Notes: generated by a model not told the origin, from the sequence alone. A DNA stretch of 64,000 nucleotides from Amycolatopsis sp. FDAARGOS 1241 (GCF_016889705.1 NZ_CP069526.1:3782001-3846000); one strand, 5' to 3'. Counted from the stretch's first letter, positions 19,401 through 28,473 are shown. Numbers and translations are program-made.

Positions 19401-21448
19401 CTGGCCAGCCGTCGTGCCATGGCCAGTTGCAAGGCGCTTCGCCGCGGGGGACTGAGCCCGCGCAGGATGGCCTCGCGGATGCGGTCGTGGCGGAACCGCA
19501 CGGCGCCGCGCTCCAGCACGAGCAGGCCCTCGTCGAGGGGCGGGGTCAGGCGCTGTGCCACCACGTCCGCCGGCTCGCCGGTGGCGGTCTGCAGAACCTC
19601 CGTCTCGACCCGCCCGCCCACGCAGGCCATCGCCTCCACCAGCTGCCGCGACGGCGGCGGCAGGGCCCGGATCCGCGACGTCAGCAAGTCGCCGCTCTCC
19701 GCGGGGCCCAGGTGGGCGCACACTGCTGCGGGGTTCCACTGCCAGCCCGCGTCGGTCGCGGTGAGGACGCCGTGGTGAGCCAGTGCGGTGAGTAGCTGCA
19801 CCGTTTCGTAGGGGTTGCCGCGGGTACGTGGCGCGATCACCTCGACCAGGCCCGCCGCCGCGGCGGCGTCGGCGTGCAGCACGTCGGCGACCAGGGTGAT
19901 CAGGCTTGGGGTGGGCAGGTTCTCCAGCTGCACGTACCGCACGCCGGCCCGGTCGCGTGACCGCGACAGCGTCGGTGGCTGCGCCGTTTCCCCCTCGTCG
20001 TCTCGGTGCACGCCCACCAGGAGCAGGCCGGGGATCAGGTCGGTGTCGAGCAGGAGGTCGACGAAGCCGAGCGGACCGGGCCCGGCCCATTGTAGGTCGT
20101 CGAGGAACAGCACCACCGGCCGGTCCGGGGAGGCGACCGCGCGCAGGATGCGAACGCTGTTCTGTTGCGCGCGCTCTTGCGCCGTCAGTAGATCGCCGGC
20201 GTCGGGCGGCACGGCCAGCAAGGCGGCGAACTCCGGCACGACGGCGGTGAGCAGCCCCGCGTTCGGGCCCACCGCGTCGGTGATCCGTTGCCGGAGCCGG
20301 GCCAGCTCGCTCTCCGGCTGGGCCAGCAGCAGCCGGCCCAGCGAGCGGAACGCCTGGAACACCCCGTCGAATTCGAGGTCGCGCCGGTACTGGTCGAACT
20401 TGCCGGCCAGGAACCAGCCGCCCCGGCTGGTGACCGCCGGCCGGAGCTCGTGGACCAACGCCGTTTTGCCCACTCCGGCCGCGCCGCCGATCAGCACCCC
20501 CCGGCACCGGCCTGCCAGCGCGTCCTCGAACGCCGCCTGCAACTCGGCCACCTCGGTATCACGCCCCACCAGCCGTGCCGGGGCGACGGGCCGGCGCGGG
20601 TAGTCGTGGTGCCCGATCCGGATCGGTTCCGTGCCGCGCCCGGCCCGGGCGTCGCGCAACCGTTCCAGGTCGTGGGCCACACCCTCCGCCGTCTGGTAGC
20701 GGTGGTCGGGTTCCTTTTCCAACAGGTGCAGGATGATCTCGGACAGGAGCGCCGGGAGGGCCGGGTTCACCTCGGCCGGGGGCGCCGGCACCCGGGCCAG
20801 GTGGTCGTGGACCAGGCGCAGCGGGTCGTCGGAGCCGAACGGCGGCGCGCCTGTTGCCAGTTCGTAGAGCGTGGCACCCAAGGCGTAGAGGTCGCTGCGA
20901 TGATCCACCGGACGGCCGGTCCGCCCGGTTTGCTCGGGCGCGAGGTAGGCCAGTGTCCCGACGATGTCGCTGCGGCCGGGGGAGGGCGGAGCGGCGTCGG
21001 TGAGGGAAGTGGCCAGCGCGAAGTCGAGCAGGCACGGGGTGCCGTCGGGGGAGAGCACGATGTTCGCGGGAGTGATGTCGCGGTGCAGCACCCCGCGCCG
21101 GTGCATCGCCGCCACGGCTCGGGCCACCCCGAGCGCGACCCCGAGCAGGACGTCGACGGGAAGTGGCTCCGCCAGCCCCGCCAGGCTCGGGCCGCCGGCG
21201 TCGGCCAGCACGATCGACCCCGCGTAGCGTGGCGCGTCCAGCAGCTGTGCGACATTCGGGACTCCGCGAAGCCGTTCCAGCATCGCGCGCTCGTGCCGCA
21301 GCCGCTTGGGTGCGTCCGGGCCCAGCGGCTGCTTGCGCACCACGCTCCGCGTCCCGAAGGACACCCGGCAGACGCGCGTGCGCCCGGTCTCGCTCAGCAC
21401 GGCCACCTGCGCGGACGAACCCCGCCCCGGCAGCCCACCAGTGTCCAT
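16496..21448 (-). CDS. giant Ser/Thr kinase-ATPase-GAF-histidine kinase hybrid (copy 2)
   Basis: A 1,650-residue paralogue of the gene at 10870-15843 with the same domain order: kinase (LHRDITPANIV, LDFALA, GTLAYLAPEQTGR), ATPase (IGGAAGVGKTAL, VLFLDDLQWAG), helical middle, GAF, and histidine kinase (RDLHDGAQQR, NAAKHA, DDGVGGADLTQGTG). The two align over their whole length, with long near-identical stretches in the ATPase and histidine kinase parts and more divergence in the helical middle. The start is ATG 21448 (MDTGGLPGRG) with GGAGGTG upstream. Tandem duplication followed by divergence of the putative sensor region is the simplest reading. Loss of DFG glycine is shared by both. Confidence 0.92.
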   Translation of the reverse strand: MDTGGLPGRGSSAQVAVLSETGRTRVCRVSFGTRSVVRKQPLGPDAPKRLRHERAMLERLRGVPNVAQLLDAPRYAGSIVLADAGGPSLAGLAEPLPVDVLLGVALGVARAVAAMHRRGVLHRDITPANIVLSPDGTPCLLDFALATSLTDAAPPSPGRSDIVGTLAYLAPEQTGRTGRPVDHRSDLYALGATLYELATGAPPFGSDDPLRLVHDHLARVPAPPAEVNPALPALLSEIILHLLEKEPDHRYQTAEGVAHDLERLRDARAGRGTEPIRIGHHDYPRRPVAPARLVGRDTEVAELQAAFEDALAGRCRGVLIGGAAGVGKTALVHELRPAVTSRGGWFLAGKFDQYRRDLEFDGVFQAFRSLGRLLLAQPESELARLRQRITDAVGPNAGLLTAVVPEFAALLAVPPDAGDLLTAQERAQQNSVRILRAVASPDRPVVLFLDDLQWAGPGPLGFVDLLLDTDLIPGLLLVGVHRDDEGETAQPPTLSRSRDRAGVRYVQLENLPTPSLITLVADVLHADAAAAAGLVEVIAPRTRGNPYETVQLLTALAHHGVLTATDAGWQWNPAAVCAHLGPAESGDLLTSRIRALPPPSRQLVEAMACVGGRVETEVLQTATGEPADVVAQRLTPPLDEGLLVLERGAVRFRHDRIREAILRGLSPPRRSALQLAMARRLARAPDLFAVAAEQYLPVLDAVEDLAERREVTELLQRASGQAALIGDHTLVNALLVAALRVVDPTETAVALELRTARHAALFSLGRLAEADEEYREIERLCRSAPDRAGATAIHVRSLSYQGRFGEAISLSLQSLRECGLDVPSAERLPAEIDRGFALLHHWLEHSDPADDLARADLTDSVLLSATQVLDAAFLAAYFAADFTSVAWVGLEGLRIWIEHGPGPTLLGPAGAATYCAVAQRGDYVGGYRAARRLLAWAEARGAEPGMSRARHRSALFSCWLEPIENGVHEAQRAREGLIAGGDLTNAGYTYLLTVRSLADCAPSLESLLTEVDSGLSLVHRTGDEQTGQVLETYRWLADALRGDSPADPIALDRFTDNPLALLHAHLARAIAAAVSGEPAGLARESAAAMRLLPVAAGFYPTAVVRSLHGLALAERAQAADGDERAALLSELDEVTGWLAARAADAPDNFLHLLRWAEAERAWAAGDVQAAELAFDAARGEVSRRPRPWHRALITERAARFHLARGLEHAGRELLAQARRHYADWGASAKVTQLDWAYPTLRRHFEASLGPAVNQPGELLTQPVAVTTGTLDLLGILSASQALSSETSIERLHTRVVEVLSAMTGATGVRLLLWSDDQQNWLLPESTGTPGHDRVVPMSVLRYLRRTETPLVVDDVTHDERFAHDPCFADLTCCSLLAVPILSRGTLRAALLLENRLIRGAFTTDRLDAVKLIAGQLAVSLDNAQLYTQLTASRARIVTAADQARLRIERDLHDGAQQRLVTLTLRLRAIQAEMPPDSGHLTTELDNLAAETTGVLDELREIAHGLHPGIRATGGLTPAVRALARRSPIPVELDLHPLPPLAEPLEVSAYFIIAEALTNAAKHARASSVTVTIDPDPPTGALRITVRDDGVGGADLTQGTGLLGLKDRAEAIGGRLHLQSPPGAGTTLHVNLPLAGPDQKSPRPTRAPSSP

Positions 21449-21957
21449 CCGACACCTCCACGACACACCGCGCCTCCTGCCTACACCTGTTCCGGCCCGA
21501 TTTCGACCCCCTCGGACGAAGGTGAATCTGGTTCTCGTTCGTGGCTCTTTCCGAGCTCGCCGATTCCGCCGTGTCCCGGATACCGGACGGGCTTCAGTAC
21601 GAGCTCACCCAGCGTGTAGCTCTGGGGGGTTCCGAATCAGTTCCGTGAGCCACGACGAGGACGGGCGGTGGTATGTACCCTTGCCGGCTCGGATTGCGGC
21701 GTACCACTGCTCGCTGAAGCCTACGCAGAGGTACCTGCATCCGGGCCGCCAGTCGGTGACGGACGCGGGAGCGTTGCCGACGAAGCATCTGCGATCGCCG
21801 CGGCTACCAAAAATTACCTGCGGGCTGATCAACGAGTGTCAAATTCTTGAACGCTTCGTCGCGGAGGAGTTGTGAACGGTCCGCCATTTGTTCTGTGTCC
21901 GCCTGAGGCGATTCCTGGTTGACAGCAACGAGGACCACAACTCCCCTGTCGGCTTTA
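21449..21957. other. gap upstream of kinase copy 2
   Basis: Contains the kinase promoter region. A 75-codon minus-strand frame (21605-21832) has protein-like composition (EQWYAAIRAGK) but no family I recognise and may be a fragment of a lost gene. Nothing else supported. Confidence 0.4.
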
Positions 21958-22145
21958 TCCGGTCGGGCTGACGGGATTTGATCCTGCGCCCCTGACCCGA
22001 GGAGCTCGCGGCGTGCGTGACCTGCGGAACCAGTGACATAGGCGGTCAGGTCAGCCTTCTCGACTTGCGTGTTTCGCAGCTGCCGCGGGTGTGCTGGTCG
22101 ATGCCTGGTCCACGCCCGGCACATGTCAGCGATGGGCCGAAGTCG
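21958..22145. repeat. degraded att repeat of tRNA-Pro island (outer boundary)
   Basis: The first 40 bases are a mutated copy of the tRNA-Pro 3' end (TCCGGTCGGGCTGAC, then GGATTTGA-CCTGCG). The following 150 bases match 24479-24620 with roughly 75-80% identity by eye. It marks the far end of an older element that spans 21958-24478. Confidence 0.75.
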
Positions 22146-22266
22146 TAGCAGGTGCGGGCGCGGCTGGGACGGGTGCGGCATGTATGCGTGGGTGAGCGGA
22201 TCGTCTACTGATATCGGTGCGGGACCGCGCGGCGGGATGTGCCGGCAGTGTTCGGGACGTGGCTGG

Positions 22267-22690
22267 CGGTGGGAGCACGAAGGTCCACCACCTCGCGGAC
22301 CGAACGGCCGGCCACCGGTGCCGCTGGCGGGGCCGGGGACGCGCCGACGACCCTGCACCCGATGCGGCGCTTGCGGGTCGCTCGCCCCGGGTGCGGTCGG
22401 GCCCGTGCTCGTCCCGACCGCGCCCGAGGCGACAAGGCCTATTCCTCGCGGGCGATCCGCAATCATCGGCGCGCCCGTCGGATCACCGCAGTGACCCCCC
22501 GCCTGCCGGTCAGGTCGGACCGGGGAAACGCCGCGGTTCTCGCAGTGGTCGGCCACCCGTGGTCGGCTCGGTCGACTACTGCTGCACAACGTGGTCGAAC
22601 GCACCTTCAACCGGATCAAGCAACGGCGTGGCCTCGCCACTCGCTACGTCCCGTTGGCCATTTCCCCCGTTGGACGGTGATCCTCCACGT
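22267..22690 (+). mobile_element. IS5-family transposase remnant, frameshifted
   Basis: Three frames joined in order give an IS5-type DDE transposase C-terminal half: GGSTKVHHLAD, then ARPDRARGDKAYSSRAIR (second Asp region), then KRRGSRSGRPP, then NVVERTFNRIKQRRGLATRY (the terminal Glu-containing motif). At least two frameshifts separate these blocks and the N-terminal half is missing. No terminal inverted repeats recognised. An inactive relic within the outer island element. Confidence 0.8.
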
Positions 22691-22741
22691 GTTAACCCGC
22701 CCGGATTTGAGGCCGGGTGGGAACGACCTGGCCACATGCAG

Positions 22742-23740
22742 CTAGCCCGCGTCGTGGATCGTGGTGGTGTAGGTGTCGATCGAACCGCCCGCGGCGTACT
22801 GCGTCAACACCACTCCGTCCGTGGTGGGCGTCGCGAGGATCTCGTTGGCGTTGCCGCCGCCGATCTTCGTCGGGTAGCCGTTGAGGATCGCGTGGTCGGG
22901 GTCCTTGAGGTCGATCAGGTCGAACCCGCCATGGGACTGGATGCCCTCGGAGGCGCCGGAGCAGAGCATCTTCTCGTACGGCACGTACTGGCAGTCCTGG
23001 TAGCCGACGTAGTCCGAGGGGTTCTTCCAGGTCCCGACGAGCTTCCCGTTCAGGGTCCACTCGTAGAAGGTCCGCGAGTCCCAGCTCTGGCCCACCAGGG
23101 TCTTCTTCACCGGGTCGTAGATGACGCCGCCGACGTGGTCGTAGTTGACCGTGAAGAGGGTCGTGACCTGGTAGGACTTGATGTTGATCCGCAGGATGTC
23201 GGCCGAGCTGTGCGGCGAGTCGACCGCGAGCGGAACATAAGCGTAGTCCCCGTAGAGCTCGAAGCCGCCGGCGTGGGTGCGGGCGCCGTCGACGAACGCG
23301 ATGTCCTTGATGAGGGAGCCGTCCTCGTCGAGGATGACGAGGTGGCCGTCGTTGGCGGTGTGGTCGTAGACCGAGATGTAGTAGCGGCCGTTGTAGTACT
23401 TGAAGCCCTCTTGCTCGTAGTCGACGCCGGAAGGCTGCCAGGTCTGCGGGATGGAGCCGGACTTGATCCAGACGGTGTTCTGGTCGACCTGCTCGAAGGC
23501 CGCCACCAGCGGAGCGTCGCGGTGGTCGGCGCCGCGGATTTTGACGGTGTCCTTCGGGGACTCCGCGGCCGGGCCAGCCTGGATCTGGATCGGAGCCGGG
23601 TCGGCCAGGGTCGCGGCGACAGCGGTGGAGGCGATGCCGGCCACGGCGAGGGAGGCGCCCACGATGACCGCGAGACGCGTGCGATTGCGGTGGCGCGAGC
23701 TCGAGTGCTCGGCAGTGGACCTGGTGGGGAAGATTCTCAT
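22742..23740 (-). CDS. secreted protein of unknown function, likely beta-propeller
   Basis: About 332 residues from ATG 23740 (MRIFPTRS). The frame continues 32 codons upstream but without a signal. A basic N-terminus and a hydrophobic stretch (LAVIVGASLAVAGIASTAVAA) form a signal peptide or anchor. The mature part has repeated blade-like segments (HLVILDEDGSLIKDI, GVIYDPVKKTLVGQSW, FDLIDLKDPDHAIL), suggesting a six- or seven-bladed propeller. It may belong to one of the DUF families of secreted actinobacterial proteins, but I cannot name it with certainty. It is island cargo between the IS relic and an integrase relic, yet reads intact. Confidence 0.7.
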   Translation of the reverse strand: MRIFPTRSTAEHSSSRHRNRTRLAVIVGASLAVAGIASTAVAATLADPAPIQIQAGPAAESPKDTVKIRGADHRDAPLVAAFEQVDQNTVWIKSGSIPQTWQPSGVDYEQEGFKYYNGRYYISVYDHTANDGHLVILDEDGSLIKDIAFVDGARTHAGGFELYGDYAYVPLAVDSPHSSADILRINIKSYQVTTLFTVNYDHVGGVIYDPVKKTLVGQSWDSRTFYEWTLNGKLVGTWKNPSDYVGYQDCQYVPYEKMLCSGASEGIQSHGGFDLIDLKDPDHAILNGYPTKIGGGNANEILATPTTDGVVLTQYAAGGSIDTYTTTIHDAG

Positions 23741-23939
23741 GGGCCGACGTTCTCGGTGGCTTCTGGCCGGTTCGTAAAGCTGGACGGGCCGGATCGCGAA
23801 GCTTGCCTGAAAACCATGATCCGTTGTGTTCACCACCTGGCCGATGTTCGTCGCTCCGATCAGCCGACCGGCGCCGCACGGCTGTCAACGGCCACCGCCG
23901 CGGTCTCTTCGCCGGGCTTATAGAATTGGAGCCGATCGG

Positions 23940-24321
23940 ACGAGAGGCCCACTTCGGTTTGTCCGTTCGGGCTGACAGGGCGCCGCGGACCGTAGGCGAG
24001 GCGAACGGTGACCTGCTGTTCACCACCCAAGCGCGGCGATTCTCTGCGGGCACACAACTGGCCGCATGCGGGAGTTCAACGCGGCGGTGACGGCCACCAA
24101 GCTCAACGTGCCTGGCCTGACGCCGCACGAGCTGCGCCACACCGCGGCCTCGCTGACGATCAGCGCGGGGGCGGACGTGAAGGTCGTGGCAGACGCTCGG
24201 CCATGCGGACACATCGATGACGCTGAACGTCTACGGGCACTTGTGGCCAGACCGCCGCGACGAGGTGGCCGACATCCTCGACCTACGCCGGAAGCAGACC
24301 CTGGAGCGCATGGCGGCCTGA
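23940..24321 (+). pseudogene. tyrosine integrase C-terminal remnant (outer element)
   Basis: Joined frames give a tyrosine recombinase catalytic domain: GDLLFTT, then MREFNAAVTATKLNVPGLTP with HELRHTAASL (Arg box II) and SAGADVKVV, then after a frameshift near 24190 SMTLNVYGHLWPDRRDEVAD containing the nucleophilic Tyr. At least two frameshifts are needed. It ends 113 bases before the tRNA-derived repeat at 24434, the normal place for an integrase in a tRNA-targeting element. Confidence 0.82.
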
Positions 24322-24327
24322 CCGGTA

Positions 24328-24368
24328 GCCCCGGAGCATGTGACATGAATGCGGCATGCTCCGGGGGC
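24328..24368 (+). terminator. hairpin after integrase remnant
   Basis: A 13-base stem (GCCCCGGAGCATG with CATGCTCCGGGGGC) lies seven bases after the integrase stop. There is no long T tract, so it may be a simple stem-loop terminator. Confidence 0.55.
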
Positions 24369-24396
24369 TCTCGTCGTCTCCAGCACACCCGGGCCA

Positions 24397-24430
24397 ACAA
24401 AAAAGCCACGCTCACCTGCGTGAACGTGGC
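24397..24430 (-). terminator. intrinsic terminator, likely from the original tRNA-Pro locus
   Basis: On the minus strand GCCACG..GCGTGGC is followed by TTTTTT, directly downstream of the tRNA-Pro 3'-end copy at 24434. It probably was the tRNA gene's own terminator before the island separated them. Confidence 0.7.
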
Positions 24431-24433
24431 CTG

Positions 24434-24620
24434 TCCGGTCGGGCTGACAGGATTTGAACCTGCGACCCCTTGACCCCCTGGGATTTCGCGGCGTGCGTGA
24501 CCTGCGAAAACACCGACACAGGCGGCCAGGTGGGCCTTCCCGACTTGCGCATTTCGCACCTGTCGCGAGCGTGATGGTCCACGTCTGGTCCACGCCCGCC
24601 ACATGCCAGCGATGGGCGAG
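24434..24620. repeat. att repeat: perfect 45-bp copy of tRNA-Pro 3' end plus element end
   Basis: Positions 24434-24478 are identical to 33294-33338, the 3' part of the intact tRNA-Pro gene. The remaining bases match the outer repeat at 21998-22145. This is the distal attachment site of the 8.9-kb inner element. Confidence 0.9.
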
Positions 24621-24733
24621 AGTTCGCGGTGTAGAAGAGGCTGCTCCTAAAAAAAACCGGTTGTCCGAGGTGAAGCGGACAACGCCGAGGCGGGCGCGGG
24701 CGACCGATACGCGCGTGGTCGTCTGGTGTCGGA

Positions 24734-25192
24734 TCAGAGCTGGTCGTCGTCTGAGCCTCGTGCCCATTCCTCGCGCGGCCGCAGGTGCGAGAGGACCCTG
24801 AGGGCCTCGTTGCGGACTCCGTGGTCGTCATCGGCGGCGAGCTCGTGCAGCTGTTGGGTCAGCCGGTCCGCGCCTTCGGTCGTCATCCACTCGGGGTTGC
24901 AGTCCAGAGCGGCGACGAGCTCATCTCTAGTCCAAAACTCGACAGCTCGGCTGCTGGCCAGCAACACACAGCGCAGGCCGGCGATGTCCTTGCGTGCGAG
25001 CAGGGCCACGGCGGTCTCCTGCGTGACTGCGGAGTCTCGCGGATCCAAGAGAAGACGACGGAGGACGTCTGCCACTCCGTCGATCTTGTCCGATGCCGCG
25101 AGCCGCCGACCGGCCGACGCGCGAACGGACCAGTCTGGGGAGTCGACGTCCTGACCGGCGGCGACCAGTTCTTGCTCGTCGGGACGCACCAT
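24734..25192 (-). CDS. HEAT-repeat protein
   Basis: A 152-residue all-helical protein made of short HEAT-like repeats: DSPDWSVRASAGRRLAA, DPRDSAVTQETAVALLAR and ADDDHGVRNEALRVLSHLR each follow the D-xx-VR-xxAxxxL pattern. Such proteins are usually protein-interaction scaffolds; small ones are common in actinobacterial accessory DNA. No catalytic motif. It is the first intact gene inside the inner island element and is divergent from the P-loop gene at 25268, 75 bases away. Partner unknown. Confidence 0.75.
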   Translation of the reverse strand: MVRPDEQELVAAGQDVDSPDWSVRASAGRRLAASDKIDGVADVLRRLLLDPRDSAVTQETAVALLARKDIAGLRCVLLASSRAVEFWTRDELVAALDCNPEWMTTEGADRLTQQLHELAADDDHGVRNEALRVLSHLRPREEWARGSDDDQL

Positions 25193-25267
25193 GCCCCCAA
25201 GCCTGCCTGCCAGGGAGCTCGTCGATCTCCACTCGATTTCCTCGCCGGCAGACTAGTGTGTCCTCCC

Positions 25268-25786
25268 GTGATCGTTTGGCTGAACGGCACCCATGGTGCA
25301 GGCAAGACGACGACCAGCGCTCTCCTGCAACCGCTGTTGCCTGATTCGCGGGTGTTCGACGCCGAGAAGGTCGGCGAGACGCTCATGGACATCAGGCCAG
25401 GGCTGCCCGAGACGGACAACTTCCAGCATTGGCCGCCGTGGCGACCGCTGGTCGTTGAGACCGCCTCTCGCGTCCTGGACTACACCGGCGGCACGCTGGT
25501 GATTCCCATGACCGTCCTGGTCGAGCAGTACTGGCGCGAGATCTGCACGGGCCTCGCCCAACGCGGCATTCCCGTGCGGCACTTCGTCCTGCACGCCGAC
25601 CAACCAACGCTCCGCGGGCGCATCGAGCGCGAGCACGCCATCCCGTCCCCGTTCCGCCTCAAGTATCTGGAGCCCTACGCTGAGGCAGCCGGGACCTGGC
25701 TGCACGCTGAGGCTGAAGTCGTGGACACCACGCACCTCACCGCCGCCGCGGCGGCCGCGCAGATTGCGCAGGACCTCAAGAGTTGA
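25268..25786 (+). CDS. small P-loop nucleoside kinase-like/TmrB-like protein
   Basis: A 172-residue protein beginning at GTG 25268, with the first residues already the first beta strand (VIVWLNGTHGAGKTTTSALL, a perfect Walker A). No Shine-Dalgarno is visible, so it is probably leaderless. The later REHAIPSPFRLKYLEPY region resembles the LID of nucleotide/shikimate-type kinases. TmrB-like tunicamycin-resistance ATPases and AAA-type adenylate kinases share this layout. Substrate not deducible. Island cargo. Confidence 0.75.
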   Translation: MIVWLNGTHGAGKTTTSALLQPLLPDSRVFDAEKVGETLMDIRPGLPETDNFQHWPPWRPLVVETASRVLDYTGGTLVIPMTVLVEQYWREICTGLAQRGIPVRHFVLHADQPTLRGRIEREHAIPSPFRLKYLEPYAEAAGTWLHAEAEVVDTTHLTAAAAAAQIAQDLKS

Positions 25787-26481
25787 GGTCGACTGTCACA
25801 CAGATGGAGCGCTAGCGGCCAAGGCTCCGGGCCAAGCCTCGTGAGATTCGGGCTCTCAATGGATGGGTTTTGAAGCCGGCCAGGAAACGGCCCCTGACCT
25901 TCGCAGCGTCGGGTCCCGACGTTGCGTGGACCGGGCATAGAACGCGCGAAGCCGTGAGCGTGCCCGGAGCCCGGCCCCAACCATACAAGGCACGTGGCTG
26001 GTTTCACCCGCCGCCGGACCTCCATGCACCATGGGAGAGGACCGGACTCACGTCCTGACGAGTGCGGCCTCTCGACCACGGCCGGGGCTCGGTCGAGCCC
26101 CGCGTTCAGCGCGACCGGCACTCGCGATCGGCGCGTTCTCCGCCGGCAGCAGCTCGCCCCGGTCCTTTGGCGGCAGCTTGAGGTCGACGTCTCGAAGCGT
26201 GACCGCCTTCTCCGCTTAAAGAACCGCGGTCGGTCCACAGATGGTTTCGGCATGCGCGACGGCAGTGGGCGGCTCCGGAGGCCTTTGCCCGTCAGACGAG
26301 TGACGTTCGACCCTGCTGCTGGAGTCGGGCAAGTCGCCTCATGGGACCAAACCGACGAAGCAGGTGGAGGGTGATTAGGAAGCCAGGGAGAAACTAGGGT
26401 TCGTCGGCCTGTCGGTTGGCGTACTCCGTGCGTGAGACGGTGACGGTCTGAGGTGCCGCCACACAAGTTCGGGTGGTTCTT
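25787..26481. other. 695-base gap inside the island
   Basis: Open frames on both strands are short or have no recognisable domain. Nothing supported apart from the likely promoter of the gene at 26482. Could hold eroded cargo. Confidence 0.5.
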
Positions 26482-28473
26482 ATGGACGATGGCGAGAACA
26501 TAGCCCAGGTAAGCCACGTCTGCCGGCGCGACCGCCCGTATCGTGTGGGCCGAAGGCGTTGGTATCGATTGGCTTTGCTCGGTGCCGTGCTCGGCGTCGT
26601 TTTCGGCTGTGCTTTCCTGTTTACCGTCCCCGCGGTGGGTCAGCCTGCGGTCAACCTGACGGGTGACTACCAGCCGGTGAAGGTCACCAGCGCCACGGGA
26701 CAGTACTGCCCACCCGCTTTGGACGGGGCCCAGATCCTGGTTGAGGGCGACGACGGCCGAATACCGGTACAGGTCACCGGGACGAACATTACGCTCACGC
26801 CGCTGATCCTGCGCCACGGTCCCGCCGGGGATTACCCGGCGAACTACCAGTTCTCCGGAACGCTGGCGCCGGACAACAGCTTCAGCGCCACCTGGGCCGA
26901 CCCCGACAATTCGTCGACGACCGAACGCATCGACGGCCAGTTCGCCGGGGCGGGATCCACGGTCCAGTTGACCGGAACCCTCACCACGGTCGGCGTGTTC
27001 CTGCGCAACGGCGAGCCGGACTGCGCCCAGGCGTTCACCGCTTCCCAGCAGGCCGCGGCTCAGGCGCCGCCGCCCGCCGCGCCCCCGGCTGCGACCTTGG
27101 ACTGCGACCCCGGCATGCTGCAGGCCGGACAGCTCACCTGCGCGGCCACGGTGACCAACCTCGCTCCCAACGCCCAGCTCACCTACCAGTGGAGCGTCGA
27201 CGGCCAGATCCAACCCGCGCTCACCGGCAACCCGGTCACCATCCCGGGCCTCAGCGTCGGTGAACACCTGATCGGCCTGCTGGTCACCGACACCGCGAAC
27301 AACCTCAGCGCAGTTCCGCAGACCAGCGGGCCGTACACCCGGCAGCCGTTGACCGCGGCCCTCACCTGCGACACGTCCACCCTCGACCCCAACGGGACGG
27401 CCACCTGCACGGCGACGGTGACCAACCAGGCCCCCAACGCGCGGCTGACCTACACCTGGGCCTACGACGACCATGACCTCACCCCGGCCAGCGACAACGT
27501 GGCCAGCATCCAGGACAACGTGCTGAACCTCGACAACATCACTGTCGGTGACCACTCGGTCCGGGTGGAGGCGACAGACAGCACGAACAACATCAGCACC
27601 GATCCACAGGCCCAGCCGCTTACTCGGGTCGGCGGCGCGGTGCCGCCTCCCGCGCCGCCGCTCGGCCCGCCGGGCCCTGGACCACAGGCGCCCGGGCCGC
27701 CGCACCCTGCGGCCGGCAAGCTTCCGTTGATCGGGGGCGTCCTGGGTGCGCTGTTGGCGCTCGCCGGACTGACGTATGTCGCGATGAAAGGACTGCGCCG
27801 CCGTCCGGCCGGTGTGCCGGCTAGCGAGGGCTCCTACGAAGACGATCGTCACCATCGTGACATCGAGTGCGCAAAGGCGCACGCAATCGCCGACCGGATC
27901 GGCAAACTGCGCTCGGATATCCAACAACAGGAGCGGTCCGCGAAAGACATCCTCCAGAAGGGAATTGCCGACGACCGGAAGTTCGTCGAGGATCAATTGG
28001 ATAGTCAAAGTTGGATTGAATCCGACGTGCGGGCCGGTTGGATGCTGTTCTACGCACTGGATGCGGTCCAGATGCTGGGTGGCAAGTTCGGCAAGATGGG
28101 GACCACGGCGCTCGCATGGCTGACCGATGACAAATTGGCCGAGTGGGCTACGCACGCCGCGTCGCGCCTGTTCACCGAGAAGACCCTGGAAAAGTACCAG
28201 GAAGACCGGGAAAAGCAGCTGGACTCCCTCTACGGAGCACGTCTAGCCAAGATCGATAACGAATTTACCAATTCACTCAAGGTGATCATTAGCCAACGTA
28301 AGGCCACGATTTCCGTGCTGTCGAAAACGTATATGGAACTGAAACGTGCCACGATCGAGGTGCGGGATGCCGAGGAGAACATGCGCCGCAATCTGCCACG
28401 AGGCGAAAATTTCACTCCATGCTCCCTGCAAGACCTGCCCTCACTTCGAGACATTATCAGTGGGAAACAATGA
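26482..28473 (+). CDS. two-pass membrane protein: Ig/PKD-like repeats outside, coiled coil inside
   Basis: About 663 residues, function unknown. A basic N-terminus is followed by a transmembrane segment (about 27-50, LALLGAVLGVVFGCAFLF). A beta-rich domain (about 55-180) follows, then a Pro/Ala linker and two Ig/PKD-like repeats of about 95 residues, each opening with L-x-C and A-T-VTN-APNA-LTY-W (about 195-290 and 290-385). A Pro-rich stalk leads to a second transmembrane segment (about 420-442). The last 220 residues are charged and helical, with long coiled coils (RIGKLRSDIQQQERSAKDIL). The stop overlaps the next gene (ATGA). The layout suggests a surface sensor or adhesin signalling to a cytoplasmic partner. 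Confidence 0.7.
   Translation: MDDGENIAQVSHVCRRDRPYRVGRRRWYRLALLGAVLGVVFGCAFLFTVPAVGQPAVNLTGDYQPVKVTSATGQYCPPALDGAQILVEGDDGRIPVQVTGTNITLTPLILRHGPAGDYPANYQFSGTLAPDNSFSATWADPDNSSTTERIDGQFAGAGSTVQLTGTLTTVGVFLRNGEPDCAQAFTASQQAAAQAPPPAAPPAATLDCDPGMLQAGQLTCAATVTNLAPNAQLTYQWSVDGQIQPALTGNPVTIPGLSVGEHLIGLLVTDTANNLSAVPQTSGPYTRQPLTAALTCDTSTLDPNGTATCTATVTNQAPNARLTYTWAYDDHDLTPASDNVASIQDNVLNLDNITVGDHSVRVEATDSTNNISTDPQAQPLTRVGGAVPPPAPPLGPPGPGPQAPGPPHPAAGKLPLIGGVLGALLALAGLTYVAMKGLRRRPAGVPASEGSYEDDRHHRDIECAKAHAIADRIGKLRSDIQQQERSAKDILQKGIADDRKFVEDQLDSQSWIESDVRAGWMLFYALDAVQMLGGKFGKMGTTALAWLTDDKLAEWATHAASRLFTEKTLEKYQEDREKQLDSLYGARLAKIDNEFTNSLKVIISQRKATISVLSKTYMELKRATIEVRDAEENMRRNLPRGENFTPCSLQDLPSLRDIISGKQ

Noticed and set aside
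16565..19795. 1,076-codon plus-strand frame opposite kinase copy 2
   Set aside because: Gly/Arg/Val-rich antisense frame created by high GC; the kinase on the other strand has full domains.
21839..22039. 66-codon minus-strand frame resembling a repeated protein family
   Set aside because: It is a translation of the tRNA-derived repeat; similar frames appear wherever tRNA-Pro fragments lie.
22692..24212. 506-codon minus-strand frame
   Set aside because: Antisense/overlap of the secreted protein in a different frame, with Arg/Pro-rich composition.
24066..24473. Intact 135-residue protein
   Set aside because: It is a frameshifted integrase; the correct catalytic Tyr lies in another frame.
25675..28155. 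826-codon open frame on the minus strand
   Set aside because: Arg/Gly-rich antisense of the membrane-protein gene with no domain and no ribosome-binding site.
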